Shown piece after piece: positions 30,110 through 38,187 of a stretch of DNA of 64,000 nt. Made by a program: the position numbers and the translations under genes. The notes under the pieces are model-generated. The model was not told where the DNA came from. It made no database searches and saw nothing but the letters and a program-made list of their open reading frames with translations. The stretch spans positions 4,402,001-4,466,000 of the forward strand of contig NC_018027.1 in assembly GCF_000266905.1 (NCBI RefSeq). Reading direction: 5' to 3'. How positions within the stretch are numbered: the first letter of the stretch is position 1; the number at the start of each line of letters is the position of its first letter. Origin of the DNA: Mycolicibacterium chubuense NBB4 (GTDB taxonomy: Bacteria > Actinomycetota > Actinomycetes > Mycobacteriales > Mycobacteriaceae).

Positions 30110-31402
30110 TCAGCCGCGCTGCGCCAGAAACGCCACGTCGACGACTTCGCCGGTGCGGATCTGCTCTGCCTCGCCGGGCACGATGACCAAGCAGTTCGCC
30201 TCGGCCAGCGTGGCCAGCAGGTGCGACGATGCACCGGGCGCCCCGCCCAGTGCCTGAACCAGGTACTCGCCGGTGTCCTGATCGCGCATCAGCTGCCCGC
30301 GCAGGTAACCCTTGCGGCCCGGCACCGACGAGATGGGCGACAACGCGCGCGCCCGCACGACACGCCGCATCGGCTGCCTCTTGCCCAGCGAGAGTCGGAT
30401 CAGCGGGCGCACCATCACCTCGAATACCACCAGCGCGCTGACCGGATTGGCGGGCAGCAGGAACACCGGCACGCCGTCGGCGCCGAGTTGGCCGAAGCCC
30501 TGCACCGAGCCCGGATGCATGGCGATGCGCGTGACCTCCATGTCGCCGAGCTGGCCGAGCACGGCGCGGACCCCCTCGGCGGCGACCCCGCCGACCGCGC
30601 CGGCGATCACCACCACCTCCGCACGGTTGAGCTGCCCCTCGACGACCTCCCGCAGTTGCTTGGGATCGCTGGGGACGATGCCCACCCGGTTCACCTCGGC
30701 ACCCGCATCGCGTCCGGCGGCGGCCAATGCGTAGGAGTTGACGTCGTACACCTGGCCATTGCCGGGGGTGCGCGAGATGTCGACGAGCTCACCGCCCACA
30801 CTCATCACCGACAGCCGGGGACGCGGGTGCACCAGCACCCGTTCGCGGCCCACCGCGGCGAGCAGACCGACCTGGGCGGCACCGATGATCGTGCCCGCAC
30901 GCACCGCGACATCCCCGGGCTGCACGTCGTCGCCGGTGCGGCGCACGTAGGCGCCCGACCTGACACCGCGCAACACCCTGACCCGCGACTCGCCGCCGTC
31001 GGTCCACCGCAGCGGCAGCACCGCGTCGGCCAGTGTCGGCATCGGCGCGCCCGTCTGCACGCGCGCGGCCTGACGCGGCTGCAGCCTGCTCGGCGTGCGC
31101 GCACCGGCCTCGATCAGCCCCATCACCGGCAGGCTGATGTCGCGGTGCCGCAGCTCCTCGCGCTCGTCGGCGCCGTCATCGGGGCCCTCGTCGGCGTCAC
31201 CGCCACCGCCGATGCCCAGCACGTCGACGCTGCGCACCGCGTAGCCGTCGATCGCGGCCTGGTCGAAGCCGGGCAGCGGGCGCTCGGTGACGACCTCCTC
31301 GGCGCACATCAAGCCCTGCGCTTCGGCAATCGCCACCCGAACTGGCCGTGGGGCTACCGCGGCCGCAGCGACTCGAGCCTGCTGCTCCTCCACCGAACGC
31401 AA
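30110..31402 (-). CDS. moeA1: MoeA/gephyrin-like protein (MoeA1, Glp homologue)
   Basis: The 430-residue MoeA-family protein has GFDQAAIDGYAVRS, VQTGAPMPTLADAVLP and LLPANPVSALVVFEVMVRP. The MPT-binding GG.S..D motif appears altered to AGAVGGVAAEGV, so molybdenum insertion may be lost. The corynebacterial homologue Glp links to FtsZ and GlpR. An acidic Gly-rich insertion (about 65-80) is present. Start TTG 31402 has GGAAAGG six bases upstream and matches the family N-terminus RSVEEQQARV. Confidence 0.88.
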   Translation of the reverse strand: MRSVEEQQARVAAAAVAPRPVRVAIAEAQGLMCAEEVVTERPLPGFDQAAIDGYAVRSVDVLGIGGGGDADEGPDDGADEREELRHRDISLPVMGLIEAGARTPSRLQPRQAARVQTGAPMPTLADAVLPLRWTDGGESRVRVLRGVRSGAYVRRTGDDVQPGDVAVRAGTIIGAAQVGLLAAVGRERVLVHPRPRLSVMSVGGELVDISRTPGNGQVYDVNSYALAAAGRDAGAEVNRVGIVPSDPKQLREVVEGQLNRAEVVVIAGAVGGVAAEGVRAVLGQLGDMEVTRIAMHPGSVQGFGQLGADGVPVFLLPANPVSALVVFEVMVRPLIRLSLGKRQPMRRVVRARALSPISSVPGRKGYLRGQLMRDQDTGEYLVQALGGAPGASSHLLATLAEANCLVIVPGEAEQIRTGEVVDVAFLAQRG

Positions 31403-31477
31403 AGCGCGCCTTTCCTTCCGTTCACCGGCCGGCGCCAACCGGCGTTGGGCGGATACGCTCGGCGGTGCAGCCAGCCT

Positions 31478-32401
31478 CTAGTTCTCGGTCGTCGCGGGAG
31501 CGAGGCCCAGCCGCTCGACCAACCACCGGCGCAGTTCGGGCCCGTAGTCGTCTCGCTCCAACGCAAAGTCAACCGCAGCCTTGAGGTAGCCTCCGGGATT
31601 TCCCAGATCGTGTCGAGATCCGCGGTGGACCACCACGTGCACCGGATGGCCCTCCTCGATCAGCAGGGCGATCGCATCGGTCAGCTGCAGTTCGCCGCCT
31701 GCTCCGCGGGGGATCCGCTTGAGCGCATCGAAGATCGCGCGGTCGAGGACGTAGCGCCCGGCCGCCGCATACGGCGACGGGGCGTCCTCGGCCTTGGGCT
31801 TCTCCACCATGCCCTTGACCTTCAAGACATTGGGATTGGCGGCATCGGGCACGGGTTCGACATCGAACACGCCGTAGGCGCTGATGTCGGCCTTGTCCAC
31901 CTCGATGGCACACAGGACCGATCCGCCCCGCTTGGCGCGCACCTTCGACATCGTCTCGAGCACGCCGGTGGGCAACACGAGGTCGTCGGGCAGCAGCACC
32001 GCGATCGCATCCTCGTCGGGCGAGAGGCTGGACTCCACACAGCTGACCGCGTGACCGAGGCCGAGCGGCTCGGCCTGCACCACGGACTCCACCTTGATCA
32101 GGGCCGGCGCGCGACGCACCTTCTCCAGCATGGCGTTCTTGCCGCGGGCTTCCAGCGTGCCCTCGAGCACCAAGTCCTCGACGAAGTGCGCGACGACGCC
32201 GTCCTTGCCTTCGGAGGTGATGATGATCAGCCGTTCGGCGCCGGCCTCGGCAGCCTCGGCGGCCACCAGCTCGATGCCCGGTGTGTCGACGACCGGCAAC
32301 AACTCTTTGGGCACCGTCTTGGTGGCGGGAAGAAATCGCGTGCCCAGGCCAGCAGCGGGGACGACCGCGGTATGCGGGGTCGGAACGTCAGGCCTGTTCA
32401 T
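31478..32401 (-). CDS. galU: UTP-glucose-1-phosphate uridylyltransferase
   Basis: Makes UDP-glucose for trehalose, glycan and cell-wall synthesis. The 307-residue protein has the nucleotide-binding motif VVPAAGLGTRFLPATKTVPKE at the N-terminus in shortened form AAGLGTRFLPATK, QAEPLGLGHAV, and VEKPKAEDAPS. ATG 32401. Divergent from the 5-formyltetrahydrofolate cyclo-ligase gene with a 65-bp gap. Confidence 0.96.
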   Translation of the reverse strand: MNRPDVPTPHTAVVPAAGLGTRFLPATKTVPKELLPVVDTPGIELVAAEAAEAGAERLIIITSEGKDGVVAHFVEDLVLEGTLEARGKNAMLEKVRRAPALIKVESVVQAEPLGLGHAVSCVESSLSPDEDAIAVLLPDDLVLPTGVLETMSKVRAKRGGSVLCAIEVDKADISAYGVFDVEPVPDAANPNVLKVKGMVEKPKAEDAPSPYAAAGRYVLDRAIFDALKRIPRGAGGELQLTDAIALLIEEGHPVHVVVHRGSRHDLGNPGGYLKAAVDFALERDDYGPELRRWLVERLGLAPATTEN

Positions 32402-32466
32402 CGTTCACACACTAACCTCTCGGGGTCGGGTTGTTCTCTCTTACCCGACTGGCGGAGGGCTACGCA

Positions 32467-33063
32467 GTGCAACGAACGAAATCACAGGTGCGTACCGAAA
32501 TCCTCGCCTCGCGTAGGACGTTGACTGCGGAAAGACACGACGCCGAGGCGGCCGCTCTGGCACGCCACCTGAGCGCCTCGATCTTGGACGGGCAGACGGT
32601 GTGCGCCTATGTTCCGGTCGGGTCCGAGCCCGGCTCCGTCGAGATGCTCGACGCGCTGCTCCTGCGCGGAGCCGCGGTCTTGCTTCCGATCGCTCGTGAG
32701 GACCCCGGGGGCGCGCCGCTTCCGCTGCGCTGGGCGAGGTACCGGCCGGGCGGGCTGGTGGCCGCGCCGTTCGGACTGCGCGAGCCGCCACCGCCGTGGT
32801 CGCCCGCCGAGCGGCTCGCCGAGGCCGCGGTGGTGCTCGTTCCCGCGCTCGCGGTCGATCGCCACGGCGTCCGCCTGGGCCGCGGAGCCGGGTTCTACGA
32901 CCGGACGCTGCCTTTGGCCGACCCGGCCGCACGGCTGGTCGCCGTGGTGCGGGACGAGGAACTGGTCGACCGGCTGCCGAGCGAGCCGCACGACGTCCGG
33001 ATGACCCATGCGCTGACACCGCGAGCGGGGTTGCTCGCCCTCGGCGCCGGCGCTGGGGAATGA
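32467..33063 (+). CDS. 5-formyltetrahydrofolate cyclo-ligase
   Basis: Converts 5-formyl-THF to 5,10-methenyl-THF with ATP. The 198-residue protein carries KSQVRTEILASRR at the start and the signature HGVRLGRGAGFYDR in the C-terminal half. GTG 32467 follows GGAGGG by seven bases. Equivalent to Rv0992c. Confidence 0.92.
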   Translation: MQRTKSQVRTEILASRRTLTAERHDAEAAALARHLSASILDGQTVCAYVPVGSEPGSVEMLDALLLRGAAVLLPIAREDPGGAPLPLRWARYRPGGLVAAPFGLREPPPPWSPAERLAEAAVVLVPALAVDRHGVRLGRGAGFYDRTLPLADPAARLVAVVRDEELVDRLPSEPHDVRMTHALTPRAGLLALGAGAGE

Positions 33064-33135
33064 CTCACACCCGCTGGCGGTTCTAGCACTTGAGCCGCTA
33101 GAGTGCCAAGTAGTTTGACCACCTCGGAGGTTTTC

Positions 33136-33462
33136 GTGCCTACCTATTCCTATGCGTGCACCGAATGCGACAACAAGTTCGACGTGGTGCAGGCGTTCAC
33201 CGACGACTCGCTGACCGAGTGCCCGCAGTGCCGCGGACGGCTGCGCAAGGTGTTCGGCAAGGTGGGTGTGGTTTTCAAGGGCAGCGGCTTCTACCGCACG
33301 GACAGCCGTGAGTCGGGCAAGACGTCGAGCTCGAGCGGGTCGAGCTCCAGTTCGGAGTCGTCGTCCAGCACCGCCGAGAAGTCGAGTTCCTCGGACAAGA
33401 CAAGCACCTCGAGCTCGTCGTCGAGCAGTTCGTCGGCTCCCGCAGCCGCCGCCTCCAGCTGA
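33136..33462 (+). CDS. FmdB-type zinc-ribbon protein, redox-regulated chaperone Ruc homologue
   Basis: The 108-residue protein has a zinc-ribbon with two CxxC pairs (CTEC and CPQC, about residues 8-37) and a long disordered C-terminal tail dominated by serine (about 63-108). The M. tuberculosis equivalent Rv0991c was reported as a redox-regulated chaperone that works when its cysteines are oxidised. CGGAGG precedes GTG 33136. The name by homology is secure; the chaperone activity is transferred from that report. Confidence 0.88.
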   Translation: MPTYSYACTECDNKFDVVQAFTDDSLTECPQCRGRLRKVFGKVGVVFKGSGFYRTDSRESGKTSSSSGSSSSSESSSSTAEKSSSSDKTSTSSSSSSSSSAPAAAASS

Positions 33463-33471
33463 TCTCCCCAC

Positions 33472-33481
33472 TTATCCACAG
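33472..33481 (+). promoter_or_regulatory. Second TTATCCACAG motif, again 61 bases before an ATG
   Basis: Same 10-mer as 13061-13070, ten bases after the stop of the zinc-ribbon gene and 61 bases before ATG 33533. Confidence 0.4.
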
Positions 33482-33532
33482 TCGCCCCATCAACTGCTGA
33501 TCGAGCGCCGCTGCGCGATTTAGCGTCTTTCC

Positions 33533-34192
33533 ATGGGCGAGTCACTGGATCCGTCGCCGTGGAGTCGGCTGACCCGGGCACTGCGACCCGACTGGTCGCG
33601 CACCGTCGCCGCGCGCCGCATCCTCGCCGGCGCCCTGGTGGTGCTCGCTGCCGCCGCAGCGCTCCGCGACGATCCCCGCGACGCGCAGAGCGACGTCGTC
33701 GTCGCGGTCCGCGACCTGGCTCCCGGCGTGGAACTGACCGCCGACGACATCGGGGTGCAGACCCGCGCCGCGCCGACGATTCCCGAGGGCGCCGCGACCC
33801 AACTCGACGCCGTGGTCGGCAGGACCTTGGCCGGGGCGACCCGTCGGGGCGAGGTGCTGACCGACGTCCGGCTCCTGGGCCCGCGGCTGGCCGGGTCGGC
33901 GGCCGGGCCCGATGCCCGGATCGTCGCGCTCCCACTGGCCGACGCGGCGCTGCTCGATCTGGTCCGGCCAGGCGACGTAGTCGACATCGTCGCCGCACCG
34001 CAGTCCGCCGACGACGAAGCCCAAACCCGTGTGATCGCAACGAATGCGGTCGTGGTGCTGGTGTCGCAGAAAGACAGCGGGATCGCTTCGCGCGGCGGCA
34101 ACCGCGTGGTACTCGTCGCGCTGCCCGCTGCGGCGGCCAAAACCGTTGCCGGCGCCGCCCTGGTTCAGGCCGTGACGCTGACGTTGCACTGA
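33533..34192 (+). CDS. SAF-domain membrane-anchored protein
   Basis: The 219-residue protein has one N-terminal membrane helix (about 27-45) followed by a SAF domain (about 52-118, VVVAVRDLAPGVELTADDIG) like those of CpaB/RcpC and flagellar P-ring assembly proteins. The C-terminal part (VRPGDVVDIVAAP) is also CpaB-like. No pilus genes are nearby. Equivalent by position to Rv0990c. Function unknown. Confidence 0.8.
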   Translation: MGESLDPSPWSRLTRALRPDWSRTVAARRILAGALVVLAAAAALRDDPRDAQSDVVVAVRDLAPGVELTADDIGVQTRAAPTIPEGAATQLDAVVGRTLAGATRRGEVLTDVRLLGPRLAGSAAGPDARIVALPLADAALLDLVRPGDVVDIVAAPQSADDEAQTRVIATNAVVVLVSQKDSGIASRGGNRVVLVALPAAAAKTVAGAALVQAVTLTLH

Positions 34193-34238
34193 AAAGCTCT
34201 GTGCGGCAACCGAACTCCCCCGCTGACACCCGACACGC

Positions 34239-34272
34239 GAATGGGGCACCTCCTGATGGAGGTGCCCCATTC
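34239..34272. terminator. Strong bidirectional hairpin
   Basis: A perfect 15-bp stem (GAATGGGGCACCTCC and its complement) with loop TGAT lies between the convergent SAF gene and the small secreted protein gene. Confidence 0.85.
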
Positions 34273-34283
34273 GGTGAATGCCG

Positions 34284-34583
34284 CTACTTGACGGTGACGT
34301 AGATCGTCTGTCCGCTGACGGACAGGGTGTGGTCGCCGTTCGAGGTGGCGTGCGGAATCGCCTGCCGCATGATCGGGCCGCGGGTGATGCTGACCACCGA
34401 GGCCTCGTCCAGCGGGGCGGCGCTCTGGCGGGTCACCACGACGCGGTTGCCGCCTGCCTCCAGCGCGCTGATGGTGTCGGCGGCGTTGCCGGCCGTCGGG
34501 GCTGCCAACGCGGGGGCGGCCAGTCCGAGGACGGCCGCGGTGAGGGCGGCTGCGGCAACGGTGCTGAGGGTGAACTTCTTCAT
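34284..34583 (-). CDS. Small secreted mycobacterial protein
   Basis: The 99-residue protein has a signal peptide (cleavage near ALAAPTAG, about 28). The mature part (ADTISALEAGGNRVVV ... APLDEASVVSITRG) belongs to a common mycobacterial family of small secreted proteins with a QLQxxGYxV-like core; here the usual cysteine pair is absent. ATG 34583. Followed on its 3' side by a strong terminator. Function unknown. Confidence 0.7.
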   Translation of the reverse strand: MKKFTLSTVAAAALTAAVLGLAAPALAAPTAGNAADTISALEAGGNRVVVTRQSAAPLDEASVVSITRGPIMRQAIPHATSNGDHTLSVSGQTIYVTVK

Positions 34584-34826
34584 TTCCTGATCTGCTCTTC
34601 CCTTGGTTCGGGTCGGAGCCGTGGAGCGTGTCGCGCGGTTCGACTTCGTGTGTGGGATCTTCGGTGATCCAATTGGTTGAACCTGCAGGTCAAAGGATTA
34701 ATTCCGGTGGCAGTAATTGATCGGCCGTTGGCAGGAATCCGCCGGTTTCTGCGTCAGCGCAGCACCAATCGACGGTGACGAGGGTTACCGTAAGCCTGTC
34801 AGAGTTCAGACAGAGAGGCGCTTCTC

Positions 34827-35288
34827 ATGCTGAAGGGGTTCAAGGAATTCCTCGCCCGTGGCAACGTGATCGACCTGTCGGTCGCCGTCGTCATCGGCAC
34901 TGCGTTCACGGCACTGGTGAAATCCTTTACCGACAGCGTGATCCAGCCGTTGATCGACCGGATCGGCGCCAGCCCGGGCAAGGAGTACGGCTTCCTCAAG
35001 ATCCCGCTGGGCGCAGACAAGTTCGTCGATTTCAACGCCGTGCTCTCGGCCTTGATCAACTTCCTCATCGTCGCGGCGGTCGTCTACTTCATCATCGTGC
35101 TTCCCTACAAGAAGCTGCGCGAGCGCGGCGAAGTCGAACAGGCGCAGGACACCGAACTGAGCCTCCTGACCGAGATCCGCAACCTCCTGGCCGAGACCAA
35201 CGGCGAGGCCTCCGGCAAGCATGTGTCCGGCCCGGGCACCGGCCCCAGCCCGGACACCGCGACCCACACCAGCGCCACGCGGGAATGA
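34827..35288 (+). CDS. mscL: Large-conductance mechanosensitive channel
   Basis: Homopentameric channel that opens on membrane stretch during hypo-osmotic shock. The 153-residue protein has [24 protein letters not shown] (first helix), a second helix [17 protein letters not shown] and a charged cytoplasmic helix ending in a polar Pro/Thr tail. ATG 34827 with AGAGAGG upstream. Ends before two nested hairpins. Confidence 0.97.
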   Translation: MLKGFKEFLARGNVIDLSVAVVIGTAFTALVKSFTDSVIQPLIDRIGASPGKEYGFLKIPLGADKFVDFNAVLSALINFLIVAAVVYFIIVLPYKKLRERGEVEQAQDTELSLLTEIRNLLAETNGEASGKHVSGPGTGPSPDTATHTSATRE

Positions 35289-35294
35289 CTCGCC

Positions 35295-35318
35295 GCGGCC
35301 GGTTAGTCCCCCGGCCGC
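35295..35318. terminator. Hairpin downstream of mscL
   Basis: GCGGCCGG and CCGGCCGC pair around an 8-base loop, seven bases after the mscL stop. Confidence 0.5.
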
Positions 35319-35334
35319 ACCGACCCCGGACACG

Positions 35335-35369
35335 CAACCGGCCCTCGGCATTTCGCCGAGGGCCGGTTG
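35335..35369. terminator. Strong bidirectional hairpin between mscL and a convergent gene
   Basis: A perfect 15-bp stem (CAACCGGCCCTCGGC and its complement) closes loop ATTTC. Confidence 0.85.
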
Positions 35370-35379
35370 TCGTGAACTG

Positions 35380-35772
35380 TCAGGGGTTGTTGAGGTCGAA
35401 CGGGATAGCCATCCAGTTGGCGCACCACGGTCCGCTGTAGACGCACGCGCTGATGTCACCGGAAGCACCGGGGAAGACCCATGCCTTCGTGCCCGGGGCC
35501 GCCTTGTTGGAGCCCCTCACGTCACCACTGCCTGCGGGCGAAACCGCTTCGCCCATCCCGGCGGAGCGCACGTCACCCTGGGTGGCGGACTCGCGGACGG
35601 CACCGTCGGGTTCGCGGCCGTTGCCGGCCACCGAGGGATCGGGCACGAGGTCGTCGGCCGAAGCGGTGCCCACGCCGAAGGTCATCAGCGAAGCGGCCGC
35701 GGCAAGCGCGCTGACACCCATGCCGAACGACACTGCCAGTCGGCGGGCTGTGGAAGGTGCGTGTTCGGCCAC
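35380..35772 (-). CDS. Secreted hypothetical protein
   Basis: The 130-residue product begins at GTG and has a signal peptide ending near GTASADDLVP (about 40). The mature part is polar, with ASGDISACVYSGPWCANWMAIPF containing one Cys pair near the C-terminus that could form a disulfide. I recognise no family. It is separated from the porin cluster by 148 bp and from mscL by terminators. Confidence 0.6.
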   Translation of the reverse strand: MAEHAPSTARRLAVSFGMGVSALAAAASLMTFGVGTASADDLVPDPSVAGNGREPDGAVRESATQGDVRSAGMGEAVSPAGSGDVRGSNKAAPGTKAWVFPGASGDISACVYSGPWCANWMAIPFDLNNP

Positions 35773-35920
35773 GGCCGTCCCTTCTTTCGAAGATGTCGGA
35801 ATGCTGGGAAAATCCTGTCCTGACAGATTACCAGCGCACCGCGCGAAGCGCGCAGCTAGCGCAAACTTCGCGATCTTCGTTCTGAACAGCGCTTTCGGCG
35901 CCCGCTTCTAGCCCCGGAAC

Positions 35921-36568
35921 TCAGTTCATGTTCCACGGATCCCCGTACGTGGTGACGCTGTCACCGCTCGAGGAGATCAGCCGGGCGAAGGGACGCAGCA
36001 GCACACCGCCGGCCGCACCGGTCACCGTGCCGTGGGCGTTGGACACCGCCACCGCACCGTGGTCCCCCTTCACGTCGACGCTGAAGGTCGCGACCTCCTG
36101 GATGCCGGGGCCGTTGCCCAGATCGGCCGAGATCGACACACCCGGGAACAGCGGCGGCGTCGAGATCGGCGGGAACAGGTCGATCGGACCCCGTGCGGTG
36201 CCGATGACGTCCTGGGCGTCCAGTGCGACGTTCGGGGTGGTGTAGCTGAAGTTGATCCCCACACCCAGCGACCACGGGAAGCCGATCTGGTACCCCAGTT
36301 CCAGCGTCCCGGCGAAGTCCTTCGCGCCGTCACCGGTGACGTTGTAGACGGCCTTGCCGGAGTGGAACCACTCGCGCGTGAGCCGGTTGCGGTCCAGCGG
36401 ATAGACGCCGTTGAGGAACGTGTCCCACTGCTGGATGTTCAGCGTGCGACCCTGGCCGTCGACCAGACTCAGCTGATTGTCCAAGCCCGCATGCGACACG
36501 GCAGAGCTCCCGAACAGCGCGGCGACACCGAGGGTCAGTGTTGCCATTACCCGTATCAGAATTCTCAT
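35921..36568 (-). CDS. MspA-family outer-membrane porin 1
   Basis: Octameric outer-membrane porin for small hydrophilic solutes. Signal peptide of 27 residues, mature 188, four longer than MspA. Near-identical MspA blocks include GLDNQLSLVDGQGRTLN, FPWSLGVGINFSYTTPN and PGVSISADLGNGPGIQE. At the constriction Asp90 and Asp93 are kept, but position 91 is Ala where MspA has Asp. The loop after it is extended (GTARGPIDLFPPIS). ATG 36568 with GGGAGA before it. Signal peptide differs from porins 2 and 3. Confidence 0.95.
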   Translation of the reverse strand: MRILIRVMATLTLGVAALFGSSAVSHAGLDNQLSLVDGQGRTLNIQQWDTFLNGVYPLDRNRLTREWFHSGKAVYNVTGDGAKDFAGTLELGYQIGFPWSLGVGINFSYTTPNVALDAQDVIGTARGPIDLFPPISTPPLFPGVSISADLGNGPGIQEVATFSVDVKGDHGAVAVSNAHGTVTGAAGGVLLRPFARLISSSGDSVTTYGDPWNMN

Positions 36569-36729
36569 GCTCTCCCTGCCTGGTCGGTGACTGCCCTGCG
36601 ATCTCATCGTCGAGACATGAAGGTAAGCAGGTCTCGACGATGATGCCGGGCTCTCAAGCGCTTTCGCACCCGGCTGACAGGGCCGCCACAGAATGGCGAC
36701 GCAGAGTGCTCACATGACGCGCACAACGA

Positions 36730-36763
36730 GAAGCGGCCCCTGACCGATGCCAGGGACCGCTTC
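36730..36763. terminator. Hairpin downstream of porin 2
   Basis: GAAGCGG pairs with CCGCTTC, and inner CCCTG with CAGGG, around loop ACCGATGC. It lies 20 bases beyond the porin 2 stop, so each porin gene may be its own unit. Confidence 0.6.
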
Positions 36764-36782
36764 GCGAGTGAAAATGATTGTG

Positions 36783-37430
36783 CTAGTTCATGTTCCAGGG
36801 TTCGCCGTAGGTGGTGACGCTGTCACCGCTCGACGAGATCAGCCGGGCGAACGGACGCAGCAGCACACCGCCGGCCGCACCGGTCACCGTGCCGTGGGCG
36901 TTGGACACCGCCACCGCACCGTGGGGACCCTTGACGTCGACGCTGAAGGTCGCGACCTCCTGGATGCCCGGGCCGTTGCCCAGGTCAGCCGAGATCGACA
37001 CACCGGGCAACAGCGGCGGCGTCGAGATCGGCGGGAAGAAGTCGATCGGACCGACGGCCGTGCCGATGACGTCCTGGGCATCCAGCGCGACGTTCGGGGT
37101 GGTGTAGCTGAAGTTGATCCCCACGCCCAGCGACCACGGGAAGCCGATCTGATAGCCCAGTTCCAGCGTCCCAGCGAAGTCCTTCGCGCCGTCACCGGTG
37201 ACGTTGTAGACGGCCTTGCCGGAGTGGAACCACTCGCGGGTCAGCCGGTTGCGGTCCAGCGGATAGACGCCGTTGAGGAAGGTGTCCCACTGCTGGATGT
37301 TCAGCGTCCTCCCCTGGCCGTCGACCAGGCTCAGCTCGTTGTCCAGCCCTGCATGCGACGTACCGGTGCTCACGAACAACGCCGCGATGGCCGCCACCAT
37401 CGCGACCAGCACCCGACTGATTGCCTTCAT
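36783..37430 (-). CDS. MspA-family outer-membrane porin 2
   Basis: The 215-residue precursor has a 27-residue signal MKAISRVLVAMVAAIAALF...SHA, mature 188. Constriction segment VALDAQDVIGTAVGPIDFFPP: Asp90, Ala91, Asp93, with the same four-residue extension as porin 1. AAAGGGAC precedes ATG 37430. Signal peptide matches porin 3 at almost every residue, the body is closest to porin 1, which suggests exchange between copies. Confidence 0.95.
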   Translation of the reverse strand: MKAISRVLVAMVAAIAALFVSTGTSHAGLDNELSLVDGQGRTLNIQQWDTFLNGVYPLDRNRLTREWFHSGKAVYNVTGDGAKDFAGTLELGYQIGFPWSLGVGINFSYTTPNVALDAQDVIGTAVGPIDFFPPISTPPLLPGVSISADLGNGPGIQEVATFSVDVKGPHGAVAVSNAHGTVTGAAGGVLLRPFARLISSSGDSVTTYGEPWNMN

Positions 37431-37487
37431 GTTGTCCCTTTGGTCGAAAGGTGCGCCGAGGCAGGCGCTGTCCTGGGGTGTGGCCAA

Positions 37488-37517
37488 CGAAGTGCCGGCC
37501 GGATGACCAGCACTTCG
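37488..37517. terminator. Hairpin downstream of porin 3
   Basis: CGAAGTGC and GCACTTCG pair over a 14-base loop, 29 bases past the porin 3 stop. Confidence 0.45.
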
Positions 37518-37545
37518 CCGCCGACGATTTCGGCAGAGCCGAAGG

Positions 37546-38187
37546 TCAGTTCATGTTCCAGGGTTCGCCGTACGTGGTGACGCTGTCACCGCTCGACGAG
37601 ATCAGCCGGGCGAACGGACGCAGCAGCACACCGCCGGCCGCACCGGTCACCGTGCCGTGGGCGTTGGAGACCGCCACCGCACCGTGGGGACCCTTGACGT
37701 CGACGCTGAAGGTCGCGACCTCCTGGATGCCCGGGCCGTTGCCCAGGTCGGCCGAGATCGACACACCCGGGAACAGCGGCGGCGTCGAGATCGGCGGGAA
37801 CAGATCGATGCCGGTCGTGGTGACGACGTCCTGGGCGTCGAGCGCGACGTTGGGGGTGGTGTAGCTGAAGTTGATGCCCACACCCAGCGACCAGGGGAAG
37901 CCGATCTGGTAACCCAGCTCGAGCGTGCCCTCGAAGTCGTCGGCACCGTCACCGGTGACGTTGTACATGGCCTTGCCGGAGTGGAACCACTCACGGGTCA
38001 GCCGGTTGCGGTCCAGCGGAAAAACGCCGTTGAGGAACGTGTCCCACTGCTGAATGTTCAGCGTCCGGCCCTGGCCGTCGACCAGGCTCAGCTCGTTGTC
38101 CAGCCCTGCGTGAGAGGTGCCAGTGCTCACGAACAACGCCGCGATGGCCGCCACCATCGCGACAAGCACCCGACTGATTGCCTTCAT
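37546..38187 (-). CDS. MspA-family outer-membrane porin 3
   Basis: The 213-residue precursor gives a mature protein of 186. NVTGDGADDFEGTLELG and GVFPLDRN are nearer to MspA than in porins 1 and 2. Constriction VALDAQDVVTTTGIDLFPP: Asp90, Ala91, Asp93 with a two-residue extension. First gene of the three in transcription order, so the long upstream region (38188-38893) is its promoter or leader. ATG 38187. Confidence 0.95.
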   Translation of the reverse strand: MKAISRVLVAMVAAIAALFVSTGTSHAGLDNELSLVDGQGRTLNIQQWDTFLNGVFPLDRNRLTREWFHSGKAMYNVTGDGADDFEGTLELGYQIGFPWSLGVGINFSYTTPNVALDAQDVVTTTGIDLFPPISTPPLFPGVSISADLGNGPGIQEVATFSVDVKGPHGAVAVSNAHGTVTGAAGGVLLRPFARLISSSGDSVTTYGEPWNMN

